Source of the DNA: Sedimentitalea arenosa | GTDB lineage: Bacteria > Pseudomonadota > Alphaproteobacteria > Rhodobacterales > Rhodobacteraceae | Direction: 5' to 3' | Assembly: GCF_016428585.1 (NCBI RefSeq) | Contig: NZ_JAELVR010000005.1 | Span: 244,594-308,593, forward strand | DNA length: 64,000 bases | Shown: positions 46,414 through 54,610 of the stretch, one piece after another | Position numbering within the stretch: the stretch's first letter is position 1 | Layout: every line of letters begins with the position of its first letter | Position numbers and translations under genes: made by a program | The notes under the pieces: generated by a model | What the model saw: only the letters and a program-made list of their open reading frames with translations | Databases searched by the model: none | Told to the model about the DNA's origin: nothing

Positions 46414-47591
46414 GCCGCGTCACCCGCTTTGCCGCACGGGATCCGGGGCCAGCCGCGCGAGTCGCGGGCTTCATGGCCCATTTGCGCGAGAACGGGCTGC
46501 GTTTGGGCGTGTCGGAAACCGAGCTGGCCTTGGCTGCCTTGTGCGAAGTGGAGGCCGCACGACCTGATGCGAGCCGCCGGGCGCTGAAGGCCGTCTGCAC
46601 GGGCTGCAAGGACGAAGTCGACCGGTTCGACGCGCTCTTTGACAGCTACTGGTTGGACGCGGGCCGGGTGCGCCAGAAGATCGTTCAAAGCCCGCCTGAC
46701 AAGGGGGATGACAGCGTGCATTCCTCGCGCGATGCGCGGGGCGAAGATACCGGCGGCGCGGGCACGTCCACCGCGCCAGAAGCCGGTGACGGAGACGCCG
46801 AAAGCGACGGCGAAGGACGACTCATCGCCACCGAGGTCCGCAACCTGATGCGGAAGGATTTGCGTGACCTGGTGCGGCCCGAGGATGTTGCCGAAGCCGA
46901 AAAAGTCGCCCAACGCCTCGGCGCGGCGCTGCGTGACCGCCGGTCCCGGCGCCGCATCGCCGCGCCCAAGGGTGACCGTCTGAATTTCCGCAAGACGATC
47001 CGCGCCAGCCTTGCGACCGGGGGCGAGCCGTTGCGCCTGGTGCGCAAGCATCGCCCCGACCGCCCCCGCAAGATCGTCGCCCTGTGCGACGTATCGGGGT
47101 CGATGACGGTCTATGCGCAAGTGTTCCTTGCGTTTCTGGCCGGTCTGATGCGCAGCGATACGACCGCCGACGCCTACCTGTTTCACACCCGTCTTGTGCG
47201 GATCACCGAAGCCCTGAGGGACAAGGACACGATGCGTGCCATCGGGCGGATGTCGCTGATGGCGGACGGTTTCGGGGGCGGCTCCGAAATCGGACCCTCC
47301 ATCGCGCGGTTCGCCAGAACGTATGCGAAACGCTTTGTTGATGGGCGCAGCGTCGTTCTGATCTTGTCCGATGGTTACGACACGGCGCCTGCCACAGTTT
47401 TGGATGCCGCTTTGGCGGACCTCAGGAAACGCGGCTGCAAGATCATCTGGCTGAATCCGCTGAAAGGCTGGCGCGACTACGCCCCCGTGGCGGACGGCAT
47501 GGCCGCCGCCTTGCCGCATCTCGATCTGTTCTGCGCCGCGAACACTCTGGCCGATCTTGCCGCGCTCGACCGTGAGGTGATGACGCTATGA
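46410..47591 (+). CDS. coxE: CoxE, VWA-domain maturation partner
   Basis: 393 residues. The N-terminal CoxE region (MAHLRENGLRLGVSETELAL ... TGCKDEVDRFDALFDSYWL) precedes an acidic low-complexity segment and an Arg-rich stretch. The VWA domain has the MIDAS motif ALCDVSGSMTVYA and later VVLILSDGYDTAPATVLDAA and IIWLNPLKGWRDYAPVADG. It acts with CoxD on CoxL maturation. Starts at an ATGA overlap with coxD and overlaps coxF in the same way. Confidence 0.94.
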   Translation: MSRVTRFAARDPGPAARVAGFMAHLRENGLRLGVSETELALAALCEVEAARPDASRRALKAVCTGCKDEVDRFDALFDSYWLDAGRVRQKIVQSPPDKGDDSVHSSRDARGEDTGGAGTSTAPEAGDGDAESDGEGRLIATEVRNLMRKDLRDLVRPEDVAEAEKVAQRLGAALRDRRSRRRIAAPKGDRLNFRKTIRASLATGGEPLRLVRKHRPDRPRKIVALCDVSGSMTVYAQVFLAFLAGLMRSDTTADAYLFHTRLVRITEALRDKDTMRAIGRMSLMADGFGGGSEIGPSIARFARTYAKRFVDGRSVVLILSDGYDTAPATVLDAALADLRKRGCKIIWLNPLKGWRDYAPVADGMAAALPHLDLFCAANTLADLAALDREVMTL

Positions 47592-48373
47592 CCCCCGCCG
47601 AGTTCCAGTCCGACGAATTGGCCAACGCGGCAACGGCACTGCGCGCAAAGGAAGAAGCTTTTGCTTTCGCCACCATCGTGCGGACAGCCGGCGCAACCGC
47701 GGCGAAGCCGGGGGCGAAGGCCCTGCTTGGTGCGGACGGGACCATCCTGCACGGCTGGCTTGGTGGCGGCTGTACCCGCGGGGCCGTGAAAAAGGCGGCT
47801 CTCCTCGCATTTGCAACCGGGCAGCCACAGTTGGTCTCGGTCGCGCCCGAGGAGTTCTTGGCCGAAAAAGGCGTCAGAGCCGGAGACGAGGTCGAAGGTG
47901 TCCGCTTTGCGCGCAACGGCTGCCCATCCAAGGGCAGCGTCGACATTTTCATCGAGCCATGCCTGCCAATGCCGCAGTTGATCGTGTTGGGCGCATCGCC
48001 CGTGGCACGGGCACTCGCCAGCCTGGCCCCGCAGTTTCACTGGGCTGTTGTCCGCGAGTTGCCCGACAAAGAGCCGCCCGCGCATCAATTGCGAGTCATC
48101 GTCGTTGCGACGCAGGGTCAGGGTGACAGCGAAGCCTTGCAAGGCGCCCTGAAACTGCCCTCGCAGCACGTGGCCTTCGTGGGCAGCGCCCGAAAATTCG
48201 AGACGCTCGCTGCAAGGTTGATCGACCATGGCGTCGATCCCGACCGAGTCAAGGCGGTAAAGGCCCCCGCGGGGTTGAAACTGGGCGCCGTCACACCCGA
48301 GGAAATCGCATTGTCGATCCTTGCGGACCTCGTTCAGGTGCGCCGTGCGCAAGCGGGTGTGATCAATGCGTAG
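47588..48373 (+). CDS. coxF: CoxF, XdhC/CoxI-family maturation protein
   Basis: 261 residues. N-terminal XdhC_CoxI domain (AFATIVRTAGATAAKPGAKA; GWLGGGCTRGAVKKAALLAF, the conserved GGGC motif). A C-terminal Rossmann part follows (QLIVLGASPVARALASLAP; VAFVGSARKFETLAARLIDH). XdhC-type proteins deliver or sulfurate the molybdenum cofactor. Overlaps coxE at its start; its stop overlaps the ATG of a short frame at 48366. Confidence 0.93.
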   Translation: MTPAEFQSDELANAATALRAKEEAFAFATIVRTAGATAAKPGAKALLGADGTILHGWLGGGCTRGAVKKAALLAFATGQPQLVSVAPEEFLAEKGVRAGDEVEGVRFARNGCPSKGSVDIFIEPCLPMPQLIVLGASPVARALASLAPQFHWAVVRELPDKEPPAHQLRVIVVATQGQGDSEALQGALKLPSQHVAFVGSARKFETLAARLIDHGVDPDRVKAVKAPAGLKLGAVTPEEIALSILADLVQVRRAQAGVINA

Positions 48374-48551
48374 CGTTGCCGCACTCCTTCTGGCCACTGG
48401 GCAATCGCTGGGCGTGGATCTTGCGGAACAGCTTCTGATGCAGTTCCGAAAGCGCCCCAAAACGAACCTCATCAGATCCATTGGCCACTTTCGTAGGAAG
48501 CTGGCTCTGACGCCTGAACAAGCCAACCAGATCAGATTTCCCTGTTGCTGA
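48366..48551 (+). pseudogene. Possible truncated MobA/MocA-like nucleotidyltransferase remnant
   Basis: A 61-codon frame whose ATG overlaps the coxF stop in the manner of a coupled gene. It begins MRSVAALLLATGQSLGVDLA, which resembles the first strand and loop of MobA/MocA-type cofactor nucleotidyltransferases (AALLLAAGxSxRMG), common in cox loci. The similarity then fades and the frame stops early. The key Arg and Gly of the loop are missing. I read it as a decayed gene, but a real small protein cannot be excluded. Confidence 0.35.
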
Positions 48552-48567
48552 AAGAAGGACGACCCGT

Positions 48568-49020
48568 ATGGAACTCTCGGACGAAATCATCATCAACGCC
48601 ACGAAAGAGCAGGTTTACGCAGCTCTGAACGATCCAGAAGTGCTGAAGCAGTGCATCCCCGGCTGCGAGGAGTTGATCAAGCATTCCGACAATGAACTCG
48701 AGGCGAAGGTGGTGTTGAAAGTCGGACCGGTCAAAGCGCGGTTCAGCGGCGACGTCCAACTCGATACCGAAGGGGCGCCCGACGCGTTTTCGTTGACCGG
48801 CCAAGGCAATGGAGGTCCTGCCGGCCATGCCAAGGGCGGCGCCGACGTAACGCTGACAGCGGATGGAGACCAGACAATTCTGCGCTATGACGCCAAGGCC
48901 GAAATCGGCGGAAAGCTTGCCCAATTGGGCAGCCGGCTGATTCAGAGCACGGCAAAGAAGCTCGCCGCGAAATTCTTCAAGTCGTTTGCAGATGTCGTGA
49001 ACCAGAAAACGCCGGCGTGA
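48568..49020 (+). CDS. coxG: CoxG, SRPBCC membrane/quinone partner of CO dehydrogenase
   Basis: 150 residues matching the CoxG SRPBCC domain: IIINATKEQVYAALNDPEVL, then KQCIPGCEELIKHSDNELEA, VKARFSGDVQLDTEGAPDAF and the long C-terminal helix LAQLGSRLIQSTAKKLAAKF. Family members are reported to connect CO dehydrogenase with the membrane and its quinone pool. The long hydrophobic C-terminal tail found in some CoxG proteins is absent here. Last gene of the operon; AAAGAAGGA lies ahead of the ATG. Confidence 0.93.
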   Translation: MELSDEIIINATKEQVYAALNDPEVLKQCIPGCEELIKHSDNELEAKVVLKVGPVKARFSGDVQLDTEGAPDAFSLTGQGNGGPAGHAKGGADVTLTADGDQTILRYDAKAEIGGKLAQLGSRLIQSTAKKLAAKFFKSFADVVNQKTPA

Positions 49021-49090
49021 GGGCAACTCCAAACAGACAACAATGCACTGATGTCGCCTTCGCGGTTCCAATGCCTGCGCCGTCTCCCAC

Positions 49091-49990
49091 TCACCTGGAA
49101 AAGTCCATCGGCAAGTTGAAGTCGTAGCTGGAGCCGGTCAGTTCCTTCGGGGCACGGGGCACGCGATCGGCACGGGACACGGCAGCGATCGCCTCCTGAT
49201 TGTAGAGGGGATTGCTCGAAGCTCTCGCGATCCGGGCACCGGTGATCCGGCCGGTCGTCGTGACCGAGATGCGGACGACAACCCGGCCGTTGCCACGGGC
49301 CCCTTTGGGAAAGCGCTTCTTGCTTTCGATCCTCGCCCGGATCTGTCCGCCCCAGACAGACATCAGCTGCGCCTCGCGAGCCGCGCCGAGCGATTTGACC
49401 TGCGCGGACCCGGCAGCACCTGCTTGGGCAGACCCGCCCGCCCCTGCCGCACGCTGCTTTTGCACGGCCGCCGATGCCGTGCTTTCAGTTTTGGCCGGCT
49501 GTTGGGACTTTGGTTCAGACTGCGAGTCTCGCCGCTGCCGCTGTGCCAGATCGATCGGGCGCCGCATCGGGCGCGGTGATGAATGATCGGCAATTGCCGA
49601 CGTCTCGAGCGTTGGTTCCGGTTCGACAGGCTTCGGTGTCGAGCGGTCGAATTCCGGAGGCGACTGCTCTGCTGGTGTACCTAACGGCAAAGCGACGCCT
49701 GTCAGCGCGCGTTGCGGCGGAAGATCGAGGCGCGGCAAGGCGAGCGGCACTTGCTGCGAAACCCGCGGCGCAACGGTCGGGGTGACGCTGCTTTGGATCG
49801 GCGGGCGCGGTGCATCCCAGGAATCGACCATCGTCTCGACACTGGCCGAGGCCGCGGCCAACGATACCATCGCCTCACCACCGGCTCCGGCGGCCTCGGT
49901 GCCACCGTCGTCCGGTCCACGCATGGCAACAAGAACATGCAGACCGAGCGCGAGCCCGACGAAAAGCAAGGCTTCGATCAAGCGTTTCAT
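49091..49990 (-). CDS. tonB: TonB family energy-transducing protein
   Basis: 299 residues. One N-terminal membrane helix (LIEALLFVGLALGLHVLVAM), a long Pro/Ala/Ser-rich periplasmic spacer (about 30-205) and a C-terminal TonB domain (IRARIESKKRFPKGARGNGR; VVVRISVTTTGRITGARIAR; NQEAIAAVSRADRVPRAP). It transmits proton-motive force to the outer-membrane receptor encoded upstream. Last gene of the leftward exbB-exbD-exbD-tonB set, with an ATGA overlap to exbD. Confidence 0.92.
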   Translation of the reverse strand: MKRLIEALLFVGLALGLHVLVAMRGPDDGGTEAAGAGGEAMVSLAAASASVETMVDSWDAPRPPIQSSVTPTVAPRVSQQVPLALPRLDLPPQRALTGVALPLGTPAEQSPPEFDRSTPKPVEPEPTLETSAIADHSSPRPMRRPIDLAQRQRRDSQSEPKSQQPAKTESTASAAVQKQRAAGAGGSAQAGAAGSAQVKSLGAAREAQLMSVWGGQIRARIESKKRFPKGARGNGRVVVRISVTTTGRITGARIARASSNPLYNQEAIAAVSRADRVPRAPKELTGSSYDFNLPMDFSR

Positions 49991-50379
49991 TCCGGCGCCA
50001 CAACCAAGGCCACTTCTCCAAGTCCGGCACCGGCCAGGGTCTTGAGCAATCTCGCCAGGTCAGACGCCCGAACGGTAGCATCCGCGCGCACCTGCGGCGC
50101 GGCGTCTGCATCGGTGATCTCGGAGGCCAGCGCCGCGATCGCGTCATCCCCGCGCAGTTCGCGAAACGCGATCTCACCCGCGCCGGACAGGTATAGCACC
50201 GGGCCGGCCACGCCGTTCTCCCCGACCGGGGCGACCGGTGGTTGCACAGCGAAGGGGTCGGGCGGTGCCAGCGTCGAGGTCATCAGGAAAAAGATCAGCA
50301 GAAGAAACACCACATTGATCATCGGAACGATCGACTCTCCGCGCGGTCTGCGACCTGTGGTTCCGAAGTCGAGGCTCAT
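49987..50379 (-). CDS. exbD: ExbD-type biopolymer transport protein (second copy)
   Basis: 130 residues. A short cytoplasmic N-terminus (GTTGRRPRGESIVPMINVVF) leads into one membrane helix carrying the conserved proton-channel region; the essential Asp of ExbD is replaced here by Asn (PMINVVF instead of PMIDVVF). A periplasmic domain follows. Paired with the neighbouring ExbD copy, which keeps the Asp. ATGA overlaps on both sides. Confidence 0.88.
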   Translation of the reverse strand: MSLDFGTTGRRPRGESIVPMINVVFLLLIFFLMTSTLAPPDPFAVQPPVAPVGENGVAGPVLYLSGAGEIAFRELRGDDAIAALASEITDADAAPQVRADATVRASDLARLLKTLAGAGLGEVALVVAPE

Positions 50380-50756
50380 TCGACCAGGACCAGTCGGCTA
50401 AACCCCGAAGCGCGCAGCACCGTCGCGACGTCGACCACACGTTGAAGCGGCGCGTCCTCACGGCCGCGAAGGATTATTGCATCGTCGGGCGACGTGGTCA
50501 GTGCCTGCAGCGCACGGGAAAGATCTTTGGTTTGAATTGCGCGCCCGTTCAGCCTCAACCCGACCCTGTCCACTTCGATTAACCGCGGAGGACCGGAATA
50601 CGCGGTCCCGGCCGATGCCAAGGGCAGTGGCAATACGGCGTCCAGCCCGAAGCGCGACGCCAGCATGAAAAAGACCAACAAGAGAAAAACCACGTCGATC
50701 ATCGGGGTCAGACTCGGCTTGCGCCGAGGACGCGGGTCGCCGGACAGGAAGATCAT
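50376..50756 (-). CDS. exbD: ExbD-type biopolymer transport protein (first copy)
   Basis: 126 residues. The motif LTPMIDVVFLLLVFFMLASR has the conserved membrane Asp needed for proton use. The periplasmic domain (IEVDRVGLRLNGRAIQTKDL) is typical. With ExbB and the second ExbD-like protein it forms the motor that energises TonB. ATGA overlaps link it to exbB and to the second copy. Confidence 0.92.
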   Translation of the reverse strand: MIFLSGDPRPRRKPSLTPMIDVVFLLLVFFMLASRFGLDAVLPLPLASAGTAYSGPPRLIEVDRVGLRLNGRAIQTKDLSRALQALTTSPDDAIILRGREDAPLQRVVDVATVLRASGFSRLVLVE

Positions 50757-51724
50757 TGGGTGGCGATGCCCGGGACGTCTTCGGCCTCGACCTCGGTTGC
50801 AGGTATGGGGATCTTCGCAACGAAGATACGTGCGCAGATGTCTTCCATGTCAGCCCTGAGCCGTTCGATTGTCGACTCGAACCAGGTCAGCGCCGCCGAG
50901 GCCGGGATCGCGACGGCCATGCCGGCTGCGGTGGTCAGCAATGCCTCCCAGATCCCGCCAGCCAGCAAGGACGGATCGGCACGCGCTCCCGCCTCTTGCA
51001 ATGCCTGGAAGGCAGCGATCATTCCCAAGACCGTTCCCAGCAGGCCCAGCAGTGGCGCGATGGTCGCTATCAGCTCCAACGCTCGCAATCCGGTGCTCTG
51101 GCTGCCGATCAGCTTCTTTGCTCTGCGCGTCGTTTCCTCGCGGGCGGTGGCGTCGGGCAACGTCAGACGGGCATGCATTGCAGCAGCGGTCATCCGACTG
51201 CGGACCCCGCGACGACCCTTCACCAGATCAAGCGCGCGGTCGGGGCTGCCCGTTTCCCACTGTTTGACGGCGCGCTGCGACATCCGCCGCGACCAGACAC
51301 CGGCAACGAAGAACTTCCACGTCTTCCAGAGGATCAATGCGACCGCCACGACCGACAGCACTGCGATTGCCCAGATCGAGGGACCACCGTTGCGCAGGAA
51401 TTCGCGTATCCGCCGTTCCGTTGCCTGAACGACGTCCAGTTCTGTTTCCGACACCTGCGGTCCCGTCGCGGTATCGGAAAGTGGCTCTTGAGTTTGCCCC
51501 GGACCAACGTCCGTTTCCGCTTGGCCTGCAACCGGCAGCCAACCTGACGCCGCGCCCGGCACGGCCGGGCTCAAACCGTCCGAGGTCGGGGTGTCGGGAC
51601 GCATCGGCTCGCTGACCGAGATCTCAGGGGCCGGCGCGGTCTGCGCCTGAAGCGATGCGCCGAGCGATAGAGCGAATGCGAAGATCAGCACCGCTGTCCA
51701 GATCGTCATAAGCCGAAGTGCCAT
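50753..51724 (-). CDS. exbB: ExbB/MotA/TolQ-type motor protein
   Basis: 323 residues from ATG 51724, chosen because AGGAGACCAGGA precedes it and a signal peptide (MALRLMTIWTAVLIFAFALS, cleavage near LQA) follows. An unusually long, Pro-rich periplasmic segment (about 30-120) precedes the first membrane helix (GGPSIWAIAVLSVVAVALIL). The two conserved helices are ALELIATIAPLLGLLGTVLG and IWEALLTTAAGMAVAIPASA. It builds the pentameric channel around the ExbD proteins. The gene is 57 bases downstream of the receptor. Confidence 0.92.
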   Translation of the reverse strand: MALRLMTIWTAVLIFAFALSLGASLQAQTAPAPEISVSEPMRPDTPTSDGLSPAVPGAASGWLPVAGQAETDVGPGQTQEPLSDTATGPQVSETELDVVQATERRIREFLRNGGPSIWAIAVLSVVAVALILWKTWKFFVAGVWSRRMSQRAVKQWETGSPDRALDLVKGRRGVRSRMTAAAMHARLTLPDATAREETTRRAKKLIGSQSTGLRALELIATIAPLLGLLGTVLGMIAAFQALQEAGARADPSLLAGGIWEALLTTAAGMAVAIPASAALTWFESTIERLRADMEDICARIFVAKIPIPATEVEAEDVPGIATQ

Positions 51725-51780
51725 TCCTGGTCTCCTGTTCAGGTCGTCGCGCGCTAGCGATTGCCGCGCAGGGCAAAACA

Positions 51781-53724
51781 TCAAAACTTCAGCGATGCGG
51801 TCAGGAAAATACTGCGGCCCGGCTCTTCGAGCGCCAGCACGTTGGACAGGCCGTTTCCGTCCGAGCTGCGAGCAACGTAGGTTTCGTCAAACAGGTTGCG
51901 GATATCCAGGCGGAATTCGACATTCTGGTAACTTGGTGGCGTGTACGTCGCGAAGACGTTGACCACTTCATATCCCGGCAATGCGGACATGCCACCAACG
52001 CCTTCGGTGTCGTCATTTTCCAGCGCGATATCCATGGTGCCGCCGATCGTGATGTCCGGGCTTACCGCGTAGCCCGCCGAGATCCCGAAGATCTGCCCCA
52101 CCGGGCGACCGTAGTAGTAGGCGGTCGATCCAACGGGATCGCCATCCAGTTTCACGTCCGCATTCGTGTAGTTGATCCGCACGAAGCCGCGAACGGCGAT
52201 GTAGGCAAGCGATGCGTCGATGCCCTGCGAGGTCAGGTCCGCGACACCCCGGCCGGATGTCAGCACGTCATTCACGTCTTCGACTTCGGTATAGAACAAC
52301 GCGCCGCTGGCTTCCCATCTTCCGCTGGCATAGCGAACGCCCATGCGAGCGCTGTTGCCGCGAGAGGCTTCTGGTGTTCCATAGACCCATGGTGTGCCCA
52401 GGTTGATCAGCGACGCTTCACTCAGTTCATAGCCGCCCCACGTGGACGCAGCGCCGATGTTGAACGTCCACGCGTCCGTCAGGACAATGTCGGCCTGGCC
52501 GTTCAAACTGATGCCGGTATCGATGTATTCGGTTCCATCCGCGAGTTCGAAGCGCTGGCTGTCGATCCGCACGCCATAGGAGAGGGAAAGACGGGATCCG
52601 ATATCCTGTCTCATCTGGGCATAGAGGCCGATGTTGTCCAGCGTCTCTTCGCCGAACCGAGCCGTCAATGGTCCTTCGGGGGTGGCCGTGTCATGGAAGA
52701 AATCGATCCCTGCGGTCAGAACGCCGGAGCCGAGAATGAAATCGTTCTCGATCTTGCCGCTGAGGCTGGCGTTGGTGCCGATCGCGGCTCCAGCCTCGAC
52801 ATATTGTTCGTTATAGGACAGTTGCACCACTGGCGAAAAGGCAATGGACGGTGCCTCGTCGGTATAGGTGAACGTGTACGAGGTCCGTTGCGCCAAGGCC
52901 GGCAGATAGACGCTGGGACGTCCCACGACGCCGCCGAAGTCAGGCCGGGCAAAGTACAGCCCGCCCGGCCCTGCCTGCATCGCGCGCAACCCGTTGTCCT
53001 CCGTCCGATTGGCCGCGAATTCAAAGCGTTTGCCGGTGTCCGTGGTATAGGCAAACTTGCCTGTGAACGACGACAGATCAGGCTGCGTGCCCGGAACGAT
53101 GGTGCCCGCGCCGCTTTCGTAGTCATCTCCGGTCGTCTGGGTGCCGCTCAGCAGGTATTCGAAGCCATCGCTCGATCCGTAAAGTGACAGGGTGCGGCGA
53201 AAGCTGTTGCCGTTGTCGCCAAAGCTGAGCAGGGCGTTGCCGCCGAAAACCCGCCCCGGCTCGAGCAGATCACGCGCGTCCATCGTCTCGTAAGCAATGA
53301 AACCGGCCAACGCGCCCGGCCCGGCATCGGCGGGCGACAGGCCCGAGCTGATATCGACCTGCTTGAGCAAGGTCGGGTCCATGAGCACGTTGCCGGTATG
53401 GTGAAAAGCCGATTTGTTCTGGCGGGCGCCGTCGATGGTCACCGACAGCAGGCTTTCCTCGATGCCGTTGACCAGCACCTTCTGGGCGATGGCGGCGCCG
53501 CCGCTCGATTGCACTTCGGATTCCCCGTCAAACACATCCGCCATTGACGACGGGTTGCGCGCTTCGATCTCTTCGCGCGTAATGAGCCTGTTGCCCAGAG
53601 TGTCCTGAGCATCCGAGTCCTCGACCCGGATCGGGTCCAGATCGTACACCTCTTGCCCCGTGGACGCGGTGGCGCAAAGGATCGCTGCCGACGCCAGCAG
53701 CGCAGCTTTTTTCGTCAGAACCAT
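51781..53724 (-). CDS. TonB-dependent outer-membrane receptor (ferric siderophore or haem)
   Basis: 647 residues from ATG 53724 (MVLTKKAALLASAAILCATA, cleavage near STG); a longer frame upstream is AT-rich leader. The TonB box region is YDLDPIRVEDS. The plug domain (NRLITREEIEARNPSSMADV; KVLVNGIEESLLSVTIDGAR; QVDISSGLSPADAGPGALAG) precedes a 22-strand barrel ending in the usual aromatic residue (SIFLTASLKF). The plug also resembles haem/haemoglobin receptors, but the adjoining ABC importer is siderophore-like, so ferric-siderophore import is the better guess. Iron regulation is likely. Confidence 0.9.
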   Translation of the reverse strand: MVLTKKAALLASAAILCATASTGQEVYDLDPIRVEDSDAQDTLGNRLITREEIEARNPSSMADVFDGESEVQSSGGAAIAQKVLVNGIEESLLSVTIDGARQNKSAFHHTGNVLMDPTLLKQVDISSGLSPADAGPGALAGFIAYETMDARDLLEPGRVFGGNALLSFGDNGNSFRRTLSLYGSSDGFEYLLSGTQTTGDDYESGAGTIVPGTQPDLSSFTGKFAYTTDTGKRFEFAANRTEDNGLRAMQAGPGGLYFARPDFGGVVGRPSVYLPALAQRTSYTFTYTDEAPSIAFSPVVQLSYNEQYVEAGAAIGTNASLSGKIENDFILGSGVLTAGIDFFHDTATPEGPLTARFGEETLDNIGLYAQMRQDIGSRLSLSYGVRIDSQRFELADGTEYIDTGISLNGQADIVLTDAWTFNIGAASTWGGYELSEASLINLGTPWVYGTPEASRGNSARMGVRYASGRWEASGALFYTEVEDVNDVLTSGRGVADLTSQGIDASLAYIAVRGFVRINYTNADVKLDGDPVGSTAYYYGRPVGQIFGISAGYAVSPDITIGGTMDIALENDDTEGVGGMSALPGYEVVNVFATYTPPSYQNVEFRLDIRNLFDETYVARSSDGNGLSNVLALEEPGRSIFLTASLKF

Positions 53725-53761
53725 GTGGCCTGTCCCTTTTTCTTGAAGTTTTTTGGGACTT

Positions 53762-53857
53762 GCTTGCGACCAGGTACGCGGGCGACCCTCTTGGCTGGCT
53801 GTCGCGCCCCGCTTATATAATCCGAGTTTTTCAGTCAAGTATTTGCGAGCGAAAAAA
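53762..53857 (-). promoter_or_regulatory. Promoter and leader of the TonB-dependent receptor
   Basis: Leftward, TTGACT at 53838-53833 and a TATATAAG stretch (53819-53812) form a plausible promoter in an AT-rich block. The leader that follows contains GCTTGCGAC (53762-53770, + strand) and GGTACGC (53773-53779), which recur in the same order upstream of the binding-protein gene at 57402. A common regulator is likely; no classical Fur or ICE box was recognised. Confidence 0.6.
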
Positions 53858-54610
53858 TCAGACCAGAACCACGGGTCTGCCATCGACGCAATGAATCCGG
53901 GCATCGGTGGCAAAGACATCGGTCATAAGCGCCGGAGAAATCACTGTCGAAGGTGCTCCGTCCGCGACGATTCTCCCGGATCGCATGACCACCACGCGGT
54001 CCGCGAAGGCGGCCGCATAATTGATGTCGTGCAGCACTATGACTACGCTCTTGCCGCCTTCGTCCGCCATTTCGCGCAGCAAGCGCATGAGGTGGCGCGA
54101 CGCCGCAATGTCGAGATTGTTCAACGGTTCGTCCAGCAGCAGGTAGTCTGTACTCTGTGCATGGGCCATTGCCACCAGTGTTCTCTGTCGCTGACCGCCC
54201 GAAATCTCGTCTAGAAACCGGTCAGCCAGAGAGGTCAGCGAGAACAGGCCCAGCGTCTGCGCGACGATCTCGTGATCCTGCCGACCGGGACGCCCCCGGT
54301 GCCACGGATATCGCCCCATCAGGACCGCTTCGCCGACCCGCAACCGGGCCGAGACAACGGAGGATTGCGGCATGATCGCCAGCACCCGGGCAAGTGTCGC
54401 GTCCGGGCAGGCGCCGATTTCCAGATCGTCCACCCGGATCCGCCCGGTCTTCAGTTTCTGCAAGCGCGCCACCAGTGACAACAGCGTCGATTTTCCGGCC
54501 CCGTTCGGACCGATCAGGGCAGTCACCCCGCCGCGTGGCAGTTCGAGGTCGATATCCTGAAGTATCCTGCCCCCGCCGATGGAGTGGCTCACGCCGCGAA
54601 TGGAAATCAT
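53858..54610 (-). CDS. Iron-siderophore ABC transporter ATPase
   Basis: 250 residues from ATG 54610 (ATGA overlap with the permease). Walker A LIGPNGAGKSTLLSLVARLQ, signature EISGGQRQRTLVAM, Walker B LLLDEPLNNLDI and switch His VLHDINYA, the last two typical of the FecE/FepC iron branch. It powers import of the ferric siderophore through the two FecCD-type permeases. Best match by recall is the YclP/FatE/VctC type. Confidence 0.93.
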   Translation of the reverse strand: MISIRGVSHSIGGGRILQDIDLELPRGGVTALIGPNGAGKSTLLSLVARLQKLKTGRIRVDDLEIGACPDATLARVLAIMPQSSVVSARLRVGEAVLMGRYPWHRGRPGRQDHEIVAQTLGLFSLTSLADRFLDEISGGQRQRTLVAMAHAQSTDYLLLDEPLNNLDIAASRHLMRLLREMADEGGKSVVIVLHDINYAAAFADRVVVMRSGRIVADGAPSTVISPALMTDVFATDARIHCVDGRPVVLV

